Below, piece after piece: positions 17,034-25,038 of a stretch of 45,213 nt of DNA (positions are counted from its first letter, which is position 1; each line of letters opens with the position of its first letter). The DNA comes from SIG589 sp964566175 (GTDB taxonomy: Bacteria > Bacillota > Clostridia > Oscillospirales > Acutalibacteraceae). The notes beneath the pieces are model-generated. The model saw nothing but the letters and a program-made list of their open reading frames with translations. It ran no database searches and was not told the origin of the DNA. Made by a program: the position numbers and the translations under genes. The stretch covers positions 1 to 45,213 of the forward strand of contig CAZMHU010000012.1 of assembly GCA_964566175.1 (NCBI GenBank). Reading direction: 5' to 3'.

Positions 17034-17470
17034 TTTTCGCTCCTCGCGATTTCAAAGAGGATATCCAACGCTTCGGTATAGCCTTTGAAACCGTGTCCCA
17101 TAACCGTTTTATTACAATATTTGCGAACATAACTTATCTGTCTGAAATCATCGCGTTTTGAAACATCGGAAATGTGAACTTCAACCGTCGGAATACCGAC
17201 CGCTTTAAGTGCATCGAGCAGAGCGACGCTTGTGTGTGTATATGCGGCGGGGTTTATGACTATTCCGTCTATAGTTCCGTATGCCGACTGGATTTTATCA
17301 ACAAGGTCACCCTCGTGATTCGATTGATAAATCTCCACCTCGACGCCTATTTCCTTTGCGTGATTTCCTATGAGCGTGCAAAGATCGCTATAGGTGGCTG
17401 TGCCGTATATTTCCGGCTCGCGAATGCCGAGCATATTGAGATTAGGGCCGTTAATAACCAAAAATTTCAT
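17030..17470 (-). CDS. aroQ: type II 3-dehydroquinate dehydratase
   Basis: AroQ removes water from 3-dehydroquinate to give dehydroshikimate. The 146-residue protein has the type II signatures: NGPNLNMLGIREPEIYG (the loop carrying the catalytic Tyr and Arg), IYQSNHEGDLVDKI, INPAAYTHTSVAL and VEVHISD. It overlaps the end of the aroE-aroK fusion by 20 nt and the start of aroA by 4 nt. Confidence 0.97.
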   Translation of the reverse strand: MKFLVINGPNLNMLGIREPEIYGTATYSDLCTLIGNHAKEIGVEVEIYQSNHEGDLVDKIQSAYGTIDGIVINPAAYTHTSVALLDALKAVGIPTVEVHISDVSKRDDFRQISYVRKYCNKTVMGHGFKGYTEALDILFEIARSEK

Positions 17471-18704
17471 TGTAAAAATCCTCTTTAACAGCGCTTTCGG
17501 TATCTTCTATACTGCCTGCGGCGTCTATTCTCGCGTCACAGCGGTTGAGATACAGCGAATAGCGTTCTTCATATCTTTTTTCAAGTGCGGCGCGATTGCT
17601 TGAAAGCGGACGGTCTTTGGTAGAAACAAGAAGTTCAAGAGGACGGTCGAGAAAATATATTCTGCCGTTCTCACGCAACAGTGCGATGTTTTCCTCTTTT
17701 AAAATTGCTCCGCCGCCGGTTGCGATAACGGTGTGCTGTCTTGTTGCAACACTTTTTATCACTTCGCTTTCGATTTTACGGAAGCCCTCTTCGCCGCATT
17801 CGGCAAATATTTCCGATATTTTCTTGCCGCATTTTTCTTCAATGAGAATATCGGTATCGCAAAAGTTCATACCTGAATTTTTTGCCAAAAGTTTGCCTAT
17901 CGTCGATTTTCCGCACGCCGGCATACCGACAAGGACGATGTTTTCTTTGCTGTATAGCAGTTCTTTGTATATGCGGTTTGTTTTTTCGCTTTCAACCGTC
18001 GTGTCGGTGAATTTTTCCGCCGCAAACGCCGCCTGTGCCACAAGCATAAAAAGTCCGCCGATTGCGGTAATGCCGCGGTCTTTTGCGTCACACACGAGTT
18101 TTGAACGCAACGGATTGTAAACGGCATCAACAACGCCGCAAAGATTGTTAAAACGTGTAATATCAACAGCGCTTTTATAAATATCGGGGTACATTCCGCA
18201 GGGGGTCGTGTTTATTATAATTTCGGCATCCGAATGTTTTGAAAGCGCGAGGTCGTATGTTATACAGCCGTCGGTATCGTTTCTCGAAACACGGAACACC
18301 TCTCTGCAACCGAGATTTTTCGCAACAGCCAATGCGGTTTTCGATGTGCCGCCGCTGCCTAGAATAAGCACCTTTTTGTCACACAGGTCGATGTTTGCTT
18401 TTTTAATAAGTTCGCACATTCCCGAATAATCGGTATTATAGCCGTAAAGTTTGCCGTCGCGGTTTACAATCGTGTTGACAGCGCCGATTTGCTTTGCGGT
18501 ATCATCAATATAATCGAGAAAAGGAATAACGTCCCGCTTGTAGGGAATGGTCACGTTTATTGCCGAAAAGTTTTTCTCCGTCATAAAGGCGGGAAGTTCT
18601 CCTCGCGGAATTTCTTTCAGTATGTAATCGTAATCAAACAATTTGCGGTGTATTTCCGCGGAAAAACTGTGCGAGAGTTTTTCTCCTATACAGCCGTAAT
18701 TCAT
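17451..18704 (-). CDS. aroE-aroK: fused shikimate dehydrogenase-shikimate kinase
   Basis: One 417-residue chain carries two consecutive pathway enzymes. Residues 1 to about 250 are shikimate dehydrogenase (GCIGEKLSHSFSAEIH substrate loop, NVTIPYK, NTIVNRDGKLYGYNTD, and the NADP motif LILGSGGTSKTAL). After a short linker, residues about 258-417 are shikimate kinase (Walker A GMPACGKSTIGK, FCDTDILIEE, ATGGGAIL and the PLSSNR lid region). The start at 18704 overlaps the aroC stop by one base (TAATG). The chain reads through without a frameshift, so the fusion is real in this sequence. Confidence 0.95.
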   Translation of the reverse strand: MNYGCIGEKLSHSFSAEIHRKLFDYDYILKEIPRGELPAFMTEKNFSAINVTIPYKRDVIPFLDYIDDTAKQIGAVNTIVNRDGKLYGYNTDYSGMCELIKKANIDLCDKKVLILGSGGTSKTALAVAKNLGCREVFRVSRNDTDGCITYDLALSKHSDAEIIINTTPCGMYPDIYKSAVDITRFNNLCGVVDAVYNPLRSKLVCDAKDRGITAIGGLFMLVAQAAFAAEKFTDTTVESEKTNRIYKELLYSKENIVLVGMPACGKSTIGKLLAKNSGMNFCDTDILIEEKCGKKISEIFAECGEEGFRKIESEVIKSVATRQHTVIATGGGAILKEENIALLRENGRIYFLDRPLELLVSTKDRPLSSNRAALEKRYEERYSLYLNRCDARIDAAGSIEDTESAVKEDFYNEIFGY

Positions 18705-19795
18705 TATTTCGCCAACCAATCTGTTCCGAAACGTTCGGTTAAAATATCACAAAGGGTTATTGCCGTAACGGCATCGATAACCGCCCTCGCACGGTGAACG
18801 ATGCAAGGGTCGTGTCTGCCTTTGGCAGACAGAACGGCGTCGGTGCCGTTTTTAATATCGACGGTTTGCTGTTCTTTGCTTATTGTCGGTGTGGGGCGTA
18901 TTGCCGTGCGAAATACGATAGGCATTCCGTTTGTAATACCGCCGTTAATGCCGCCACTGTTGTTTTTCTTTGTCAAAACCGCATCGCCGCACATATAAAA
19001 CGGGTCGTTGGCTTCACTGCCGAACATATCGGCAAGGGCGAACCCTGCGCCGAACTCAATGCCTTTAACGGCGGGAACGGAAAACAGTGCGTGTGAGAGC
19101 ATACCCTCAACCGTGTCAAACCACGGCTCACCCACACCGGCAGTCATACCGATAACGGCACTCTCAAGCACGCCGCCTACGCTGTCGCCTTCAACCTTGG
19201 CGGAGAGAATTTTTTCTTTCATAAGTTCTGCCTTTTTGCTGTCCAAAACCGCAAACGGCATATTTTTAAGAGTATCGATATCTTTTTCGGTGTCACTGAA
19301 ATCGCGGTCGGATATTCCGCCTATGCGTTTAATATGCGTGCCGATTTTGATACCTTTTTTTTCGAGTGCGGGAATAAGTATTCCGCCCACCGCTACAAGT
19401 GCCGCGGTTATTCTTCCGCTGAAGTGTCCACCGCCGCGGTAGTCCTGAAAACCGTGATATTTCATTTCGGCGGTGTAGTCGGCGTGGGACGGACGCGCAA
19501 GACGGCTCATATCGCTGTAATCTTTTGAGCGTGTGTCGGTGTTTGGTATTAAAATGCAAAGCGGCGTACCGGTTGTTTTGCCTTTAAAAGCACCGCTGTG
19601 TATAACATATTCGTCGGGTTCTTTGCGCGCTGTCGAGAGTCCGTCAAACGGACGCCTTAAAGAAAGCAAGGCGTCTATACGTTCTTTGCTGATTTCAACC
19701 CCCGGAGCAATTCCGTCAATAACGGCACCGACGGCACTGCCGTGGCTCTCGCCGAAAAGGGTGACAGTCAGACTGTTTCCGAATGTGTTTTTCAT
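18704..19795 (-). CDS. aroC: chorismate synthase
   Basis: AroC converts EPSP to chorismate using reduced FMN. The 363 residues have the N-terminal signature FGNSLTVTLFGESHGSAVG, the segments RPSHADYT and GGGHFSGR, and the late RHDPCIVHRA motif. It starts on the last base of the aroB stop (TAATG) and ends on the first base of the aroE-aroK start, so all three are probably translationally coupled. Confidence 0.98.
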   Translation of the reverse strand: MKNTFGNSLTVTLFGESHGSAVGAVIDGIAPGVEISKERIDALLSLRRPFDGLSTARKEPDEYVIHSGAFKGKTTGTPLCILIPNTDTRSKDYSDMSRLARPSHADYTAEMKYHGFQDYRGGGHFSGRITAALVAVGGILIPALEKKGIKIGTHIKRIGGISDRDFSDTEKDIDTLKNMPFAVLDSKKAELMKEKILSAKVEGDSVGGVLESAVIGMTAGVGEPWFDTVEGMLSHALFSVPAVKGIEFGAGFALADMFGSEANDPFYMCGDAVLTKKNNSGGINGGITNGMPIVFRTAIRPTPTISKEQQTVDIKNGTDAVLSAKGRHDPCIVHRARAVIDAVTAITLCDILTERFGTDWLAK

Positions 19796-20802
19796 TAAAG
19801 CACCTCACTGAGCATCTTTTTATAATCGTCAAGCGTGATTTTTCTGAACTCAAATTTTCCTATTTTCGGAACATAAACCACGGTGAGTTCGCTTCCCGCG
19901 AGTTTTTTGTCGTGTCCTATTGCCTCTTCCAGTGCAGTTTTGTCAAGTCTGATATCGGTTGGGAGAGACAGACGTTTGAGCACCGGCAACAGGCGTTCTT
20001 TAACTTCGTTGGAACACATAGGTATCATTCCAGCAGCAACACATTCTCCGTGGTAATAATTTTCCATATTGTCGGCACTTTCCATTGCGTGTGCAAGGGT
20101 GTGCCCGAAGTTTAAAATTTTGCGAATGCCGCCCTCACGCTCGTCCTCTTCAACAACACGCTTTTTGATGTAAAGCGAGCGTTCTATGATTATGTCGAGT
20201 GACTCGCGTATATCCGATTTTTCGAAAATCTCAAACAATTCGGCATCGCTTGTGAGAGCCATTTTGACCGACTCGGCAAGACCGTTTGAAATTTGTCGGT
20301 CTGGCAGGGTTGAGAGGGTTTGCGGGTCGATAAGGACGGCTTTCGGCGGATAAAATGCGCCTACGATATTTTTATAACCCAAAAAATCCACTGCCGTCTT
20401 TCCGCCTATTGAACTGTCAACCTGTGACAGCACCGTTGTGGGAATGTTGTAAAAATCAATTCCGCGCATATAGGTAGAGGCTACAAACCCCGCCAAATCG
20501 CCGACAACACCGCCGCCTACGGCAACGACGCAGTCGGTTCGTGTGAAACCGTTTTTCACGAGCGTTTTTAAAACATCGGTATAGGTGTCGAGTTGTTTTG
20601 ATTGCTCTCCCTGAGGTATTACTTTTATAACAGGGGTTTTACAAGTTGCCGCAACGGTTTCCGCATATTCTTTCGGAACACCGCTGTCGGTAACTATCAG
20701 CACTCGCCTTGAAAGATTTAAATAATCCGCGGCATTTTTAAGTATTCCACGCTCGAGGCGAATGTTGTACGCTCCCAGAGAGGTTTTAACCGTTATGACC
20801 AT
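19795..20802 (-). CDS. aroB: 3-dehydroquinate synthase
   Basis: AroB cyclises DAHP to 3-dehydroquinate with catalytic NAD and zinc. I choose the ATG at 20802 (335 residues), which has AGG 8 nt upstream; a GTG at 20811 sits on the ribosome site. NAD-binding CVVAVGGGVVGDLAGF, the TTVLSQVDSSIGGK segment and the zinc-binding NFGHTLAHAME motif are present. Confidence 0.97.
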   Translation of the reverse strand: MVITVKTSLGAYNIRLERGILKNAADYLNLSRRVLIVTDSGVPKEYAETVAATCKTPVIKVIPQGEQSKQLDTYTDVLKTLVKNGFTRTDCVVAVGGGVVGDLAGFVASTYMRGIDFYNIPTTVLSQVDSSIGGKTAVDFLGYKNIVGAFYPPKAVLIDPQTLSTLPDRQISNGLAESVKMALTSDAELFEIFEKSDIRESLDIIIERSLYIKKRVVEEDEREGGIRKILNFGHTLAHAMESADNMENYYHGECVAAGMIPMCSNEVKERLLPVLKRLSLPTDIRLDKTALEEAIGHDKKLAGSELTVVYVPKIGKFEFRKITLDDYKKMLSEVL

Positions 20803-20815
20803 AATTTTCACCTAC

Positions 20816-21904
20816 TTAAATTTTAACTTCTTTTTCAAATCTGCCGACTATCTTAACGCTGTTACAGCATTTTTTAAGTTCTTTAAGCATCGCTTTTCCG
20901 CTGTCCGTCGCGAGGTTGCCTTCGCCCTCGGCATAAAAATAGTAATCCCAACTGAGTTCTTTTGTCGGGCGGCTTTTAAGTGCCAAAAGGTTAAAGCCGT
21001 GTTCTCCGATAACCGATATGGCTCTGCCGAGCGAGCCGGCGGCGTTTTTAACGGTGAAGAGCATAATAAAGCGGTTGTCGGTTTTGCCGGCTGTGCGCTG
21101 TGCACGTGAGAAAACGGCAAAACGTGTGGTGTTTGTACTGCTTTGGTTTATATGTCCGTCGAGTTTGACAAGCGAAAACTTTTCTGCTGCCTCTTCGCTT
21201 GCTATTGCGGCAATATCCGTTCTGCCGCCGTTTGCAACCTGTTTTGCGGCAACGGCGGTATTTACGGCACTTATAGTTTCAAAACCGTGTTTTTTAATAT
21301 ATTCGGCGCATTGACCGAGAGCCTGCGGGTGACTTATAACGGTTTTAATTCCGTCGAGCGTTGCCCCCTTGACGGCGAGCAGATTTTGAATAATTTCCGC
21401 TTCGTAAACGCCGTTAATATAAAGCGAGCCGAAGAACGCCAAATCAAGCACCTTGTTAACATCGCCGTTGAAACTGTTTTCGACCGGAAGAACGGCACAG
21501 TCGCATTCGCCGCTCATAACAGAATTGTATGCCGCGTCGAAATCGGGATATGGGACGGCAACGGCATCGGGGAATATACGCTCTGCCGCAATGTTGGCAA
21601 AAGCCCCTTCAACGCCGCTGTACGCAACACGCATACCGTCAAGCAGGCGGTGCTGTAAATTTTTAGAAAGGTCAATGGTAGAGCGAAGAAAATTTACATA
21701 ATATGAGCGGTAATCGTCGTCCGATATAAGGGCGGCATTACGCTTTATGATTTTTTCTTCACGCGCAAAATCGTCGACGGGAAGACCGTGCTCTTTTTTA
21801 TATTTTGCAACGGTTCTCACGGCATCCATACGCTGTGAGAAAAGGTGCGCCATTTCGCTGTCGGCTTGGTTTATAAGTTCTCTCGCTTTTTCAAGGTCGG
21901 TCAT
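20816..21904 (-). CDS. pheA: bifunctional chorismate mutase/prephenate dehydratase
   Basis: The 362-residue P-protein rearranges chorismate to prephenate and then dehydrates it to phenylpyruvate. Residues 1 to about 90 are the AroQ-type helical mutase (ARELINQADSEMAHLFSQRM). The dehydratase core follows (YSGVEGAFANIAA; LPVENSFNGDV; the catalytic NTTRF motif), and a C-terminal ACT domain carries LKSRPTKELSWDYYFY. The ACT motif reads KSRP instead of the classical ESRP of E. coli, so Phe feedback may differ. It lies 29 nt after the aminotransferase. Confidence 0.96.
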   Translation of the reverse strand: MTDLEKARELINQADSEMAHLFSQRMDAVRTVAKYKKEHGLPVDDFAREEKIIKRNAALISDDDYRSYYVNFLRSTIDLSKNLQHRLLDGMRVAYSGVEGAFANIAAERIFPDAVAVPYPDFDAAYNSVMSGECDCAVLPVENSFNGDVNKVLDLAFFGSLYINGVYEAEIIQNLLAVKGATLDGIKTVISHPQALGQCAEYIKKHGFETISAVNTAVAAKQVANGGRTDIAAIASEEAAEKFSLVKLDGHINQSSTNTTRFAVFSRAQRTAGKTDNRFIMLFTVKNAAGSLGRAISVIGEHGFNLLALKSRPTKELSWDYYFYAEGEGNLATDSGKAMLKELKKCCNSVKIVGRFEKEVKI

Positions 21905-21933
21905 AATAATCGGTTCTCCCTATGTCTTAATGT

Positions 21934-23127
21934 TTATTTCGACATTTTGTATTCATCGTAAAGTGCCTTGAATGCCGGAATAGAGCGTTCAATCTGTTCA
22001 TAACTTACGCAATATGCAAGGCGTACGTAACCCTCAACGCCGAAGTCATCGCTCGGAACAGGCAGAAGTTCATATTTTTTCGCTCGCTCGCAAAACGCCT
22101 TTGCGTCGGGTTCAAGTGCCTTGACAAAGAGATAAAATGCTCCGTCGGGACGAACCGCTTCAAAACCTATGTCGCAAAGTGAATTATAAAGCAGGTCGCG
22201 GTTGCGTTCATAACTCGAAAGGTCGGGAGAAATGCCGTCGCACTCCGCAACACAGCGTTGCCAAAGACTCGGTGCACAGACAAATCCCATACTGCGGCCT
22301 GCTCCGCAAATGGCGGCAAAAACTTCGCCCGCATCTTGCATCTTAGGCGAAACCATAATATAGCCTATGCGTTCGCCGGGGAGCGAGAGCGACTTGCTGT
22401 ATGAATAGCATACAACGGTATCGTCATAATAATTAGGAATATACGGCACGAATACATCACCGTAAACAAGTTCGCGATAGGGTTCGTCGGCGATTATTGT
22501 AATGCGTGTTCCGTACTCACTGCGCTTTTTTCTGAGCAAGTCCGAGAGCATCTTAATGCTTTCTTCGCCGAAAACAGCGCCCGACGGATTGTTGGGCGAA
22601 TTTATTATTATCGCGCGAGTATTTTCGTTTATTGCCTTTTCAATAGCGGGTATGTCAAGGTCGAATGTGCCGTCGGTGCACTTTACCGTTTTGACAGTTG
22701 CGCCCGAATTTTCAACGAAAACGCGATATTCGGGGAAGAACGGAGCGAGTACAATAACTTCGCTTCCTTCTTCGGTTATTGCGCCGAGTGTAACGGTGAG
22801 CGATGCCGCCGCACCGCAGGTCATATACATAAGTGCGGGGTCGGCGTCAAAAGAAAAACGCTCTTTAATATTTTTTGCAAGCGTTTTCTTAACATTCATA
22901 TCGCCCGCCGCAGAAGTGTAGCCGTGAAGAGCAACGGGGTCGGTGTCGGATATAAGGCGTTTGAGCGTTTCGGTTACGACATTCGGTGCGGGAATGCTCG
23001 GATTGCCGAGACTGAAATCGAAAACGTTTTCCGCGCCGATTTTCGACTTTCTGATCGCCGAATATTCGAAAATTTCTCTAATGCAGGAACGCTTTTTTCC
23101 AAGTTGTAACATTTTTTTTGAAACCAT
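21934..23127 (-). CDS. class I PLP-dependent aminotransferase, probably aromatic
   Basis: This 397-residue fold-type I aminotransferase has the SPNNPSGAVF substrate loop, the DEPYRE aspartate that contacts the PLP ring, and the Schiff-base lysine in YSKSLSLPGERIGY. The conserved PLP-phosphate and carboxylate Arg regions follow near RLAYCVS. As first gene of the Phe/Tyr operon it most likely transaminates phenylpyruvate and 4-hydroxyphenylpyruvate, though the sequence alone does not exclude an aspartate aminotransferase role. It sits behind the leader-peptide attenuator with GGAG 8 nt before its ATG. Confidence 0.9.
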   Translation of the reverse strand: MVSKKMLQLGKKRSCIREIFEYSAIRKSKIGAENVFDFSLGNPSIPAPNVVTETLKRLISDTDPVALHGYTSAAGDMNVKKTLAKNIKERFSFDADPALMYMTCGAAASLTVTLGAITEEGSEVIVLAPFFPEYRVFVENSGATVKTVKCTDGTFDLDIPAIEKAINENTRAIIINSPNNPSGAVFGEESIKMLSDLLRKKRSEYGTRITIIADEPYRELVYGDVFVPYIPNYYDDTVVCYSYSKSLSLPGERIGYIMVSPKMQDAGEVFAAICGAGRSMGFVCAPSLWQRCVAECDGISPDLSSYERNRDLLYNSLCDIGFEAVRPDGAFYLFVKALEPDAKAFCERAKKYELLPVPSDDFGVEGYVRLAYCVSYEQIERSIPAFKALYDEYKMSK

Positions 23128-23152
23128 AAAATCATCTCCGAAAATTTAAAAT

Positions 23153-23204
23153 AAAAAAACCGCAAACCCTTATGCGCCTTTAGAATAGGCACAAACGGTT
23201 GCGG
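23153..23204 (-). terminator. attenuator terminator of the aromatic operon
   Basis: On the minus strand CCGCAACCGTTTGTGCC pairs imperfectly with GGCGCATAAGGGTTTGCGG, followed by TTTTTTT. It lies between the leader peptide and the first structural gene. Its 5' arm shares CCG with the segment at 23202-23212, which can instead pair upstream. Confidence 0.9.
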
Positions 23205-23236
23205 ACTGTCCGTATATTCTCACCGAAAAGCGTTTT

Positions 23237-23308
23237 CTATCTTTCTTCGGCAGGAGTAGTCGGGCAGTCCTTTTTAAAGTAATAAAAGTAATAATAATTA
23301 AAGAACAT
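23237..23308 (-). CDS. aromatic-operon leader peptide (Phe/Tyr-rich)
   Basis: A 23-codon frame starts at 23308 with AGGAG 8 nt upstream and ends in TAG. It reads MFFNYYYFYYF followed by KKDCPTTPAEER. Residues 2-11 hold four Phe and five Tyr codons with a single Asn between. This run sits immediately before the competing RNA stems, and the gene has no other recognisable protein feature, so it is a regulatory peptide whose translation measures charged tRNA-Phe and tRNA-Tyr. It is too short for usual gene callers. Confidence 0.92.
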   Translation of the reverse strand: MFFNYYYFYYFKKDCPTTPAEER

Positions 23309-23342
23309 ACTGTCCGCTCCTCTCAAATAAACTAACAAAAAA

Positions 23343-23371
23343 ATAATATAACTTTTTTTGCCGCTTGTCAA
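23343..23371 (-). promoter_or_regulatory. sigma-A promoter of the aromatic operon
   Basis: TTGACA and TATTAT with a 17-bp spacer on the minus strand, putting transcription start near 23336, about 28 nt before the leader-peptide ATG. Confidence 0.85.
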
Positions 23372-23414
23372 GGGTTTTTAACACTTTTATTCTTTAAAGT
23401 GCAAAAGAAAATGC

Positions 23415-23450
23415 AAAAAGTCCACAAAAATCGAATTTTACGGACTTTTT
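23415..23450. terminator. hairpin upstream of the aromatic promoter
   Basis: AAAAAGTCC and GGACTTTTT form a short symmetric stem around an 18-nt AT loop. It can act on either strand and may insulate the aromatic promoter from the decayed region to its right. No intact gene uses it now. Confidence 0.5.
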
Positions 23451-23499
23451 ATTGCCGACTTTTAAGCCAAAATCGATTTTAGGATATATCGATAATTAA

Positions 23500-23629
23500 A
23501 TGCACACTTTTCGTTTGTGTGGATTTTCGCGGAAACATAATCGTTGAAAAGTATGTGGAAATGAATATCGCCCACCCCTTTCGTGAGGGCAACGGGCGTA
23601 GCACTCGCATTTGGCTTGACCAATGGTAA
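23500..23629 (+). pseudogene. Fic-domain remnant
   Basis: The plus-strand frame reads VEKYVEMNIA followed by HPFREGNGRSTRIWLDQW and a stop at 23627-23629. HPFREGNGR is the catalytic loop of Fic proteins, which transfer AMP or related groups onto target proteins; the His is catalytic. Only the motif region survives: the N-terminal helices are not recognisable and the chain stops about 10 residues after the motif. It is a relic, possibly of a Fic toxin, lying 48 nt before the DUF2075 gene. Confidence 0.78.
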
Positions 23630-23676
23630 AATATAGAAAATGAATTTTGCGATTTTATATTCAAGGAATATGTGCC

Positions 23677-25038
23677 GTGGTTGGATATATTTCAACGGTG
23701 AAAGAATTTTTAAAAACCGATAGCAGTGATATTATCAGGTATTTGACAGAAATATATCATGCGGCGGAAAGAAACCAAATCGTTTCGTGGGAAATACTGC
23801 TTAACAATATAAAATCTTCTGCCGCCGTTTCCGAACTGCCGCAGGACACAGTCATTTCGGTCGAGTATTCTCTGCCAACTGACGAAATGGCAATAGACTT
23901 GATTATTGCGGGAACGACCGCCCTCGGAGAGAGATTTGCCTATATTATCGAATCAAAACAGTGGGATACACAGTATATTACTTCAGCCGATTTTTCCGCC
24001 CATAGAGAACTCGGCAGAGAACTTCATCCGCAAATACAGATAAGCCGTCATAAATTGAGTTTTAAGGATTATCTCGACATCGGTGAAGAGTATACCGTTT
24101 TTCCGTTTGTGTATATAAGAAATTCAACTTTTAATTCTGCACAGTCGATTATCGAAAAGAACCATTGGTCTTCAACACGGGATATTCCTGTTGTGACAAA
24201 TATCGATGATATCGTTTCCGTTGCCGCAAAAAATATTGTGTCGGGCGGTGACGGTATTGTCAATGACTTTTCGTGTGCCCAATACTGCCCTTCAAAAGGT
24301 GTTATTGATGCGATGAACGCCATCGTAACAAAAGAAGAAACCTTTGTTTTGACCGATGAGCAAAAACGTGTGCTCGGTGAAATCAAAAAGGGCATTGCGG
24401 ACGGCAAAAAAATAATTTGCATTGTCGGTGCCGCGGGTTCGGGAAAAAACGCAATACTTTTGAATCTGTATGTGCAATATTTGAACGAAAAATCGGCAAC
24501 CGAATTTCACCCGATATTTATAAGCGGAGCGCAAAACACCGCGTACTATAGAAGTACATTTCCCGAAGTGCAAAACTCGTTTTCGTATTCCTTTGCTTTA
24601 GATAAAACCGTTTCGAAAACCAACGGTAACAAGTATGTGTTGTTAATGGACGAAGCACAGCATAACCGCGAAGGTATAATAACAGATATGGTTGCGCGGG
24701 GCACTACGTTGATACTCGGTTATGACGTATCTCAAATAATAAATGCCGATAATTCGATATCGGAATTGAAACGCCTTGAAGAGCGGGACGATTTTGCTAC
24801 CGTTGAATTAAAAGAGAGCGTTCGTTTCAGCGGGTCGCAAATCGCCGAGAAAAACATTAAAACCTTTCTGCGCGGCGGAAAATTTTTTGAAAAGGACGAA
24901 CTGTACGATTTTCAGGTATTTTCGGATTTTGAGTCTTTCCAAAACAAGGTGAAAGAAACCGTTTTATCACATCAGAACGAAACGGTTGCCGTTATGGGTC
25001 TGCTTTCGTTGGGAATAAAAGAATCGGGAAAACTTTGA
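23677..25038 (+). pseudogene. C-terminally truncated nuclease/helicase (DUF2075 family)
   Basis: The GTG at 23677, 8 nt after AAGGAA, is the likely start. Residues about 65-100 contain AIDLII and IIESKQW, a possible PD-(D/E)XK-like D...ExK arrangement as seen at the front of DUF2075 helicases. Walker A is GAAGSGKN (residues 251-258), with Asn where Thr or Ser is expected, and Walker B is VLLMDEAQH (321-329). The chain stops after 453 residues, before the later helicase motifs, and its last dozen codons are antisense to the methyltransferase gene. I infer an inactive remnant of a defence-type protein. Confidence 0.8.

Larger units (their letters stand above)
23153..23336 (-). promoter_or_regulatory. 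Phe/Tyr transcription attenuator (leader RNA)
   Basis: The leader contains four ordered segments on the minus strand. Segment 1, CGGACAGT (23316-23309), overlaps the region just before the leader ATG. Segment 2, GGACTGCCCG (23270-23261), follows the aromatic codons. Segment 3, CGGACAGTCCG (23212-23202), lies downstream, and then the terminator. Segment 2 pairs 9 of 10 bases with segment 3 and 7 of 8 with segment 1. A ribosome stalled on Phe/Tyr codons would mask segment 1, free segment 2 to trap segment 3, and break the terminator. This is inference from complementarity. Confidence 0.85.

Noticed and set aside
23128..23336. T-box riboswitch as controller of the aromatic operon
   Set aside because: No specifier-loop/AG-box or T-box TGG sequence was recognised; the Phe/Tyr ORF and stem competition explain the leader better.
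23462..23695. 77-codon minus-strand frame opposite the Fic relic
   Set aside because: The plus-strand frame gives the HPFxxGNGR Fic signature, so the minus frame is a shadow.
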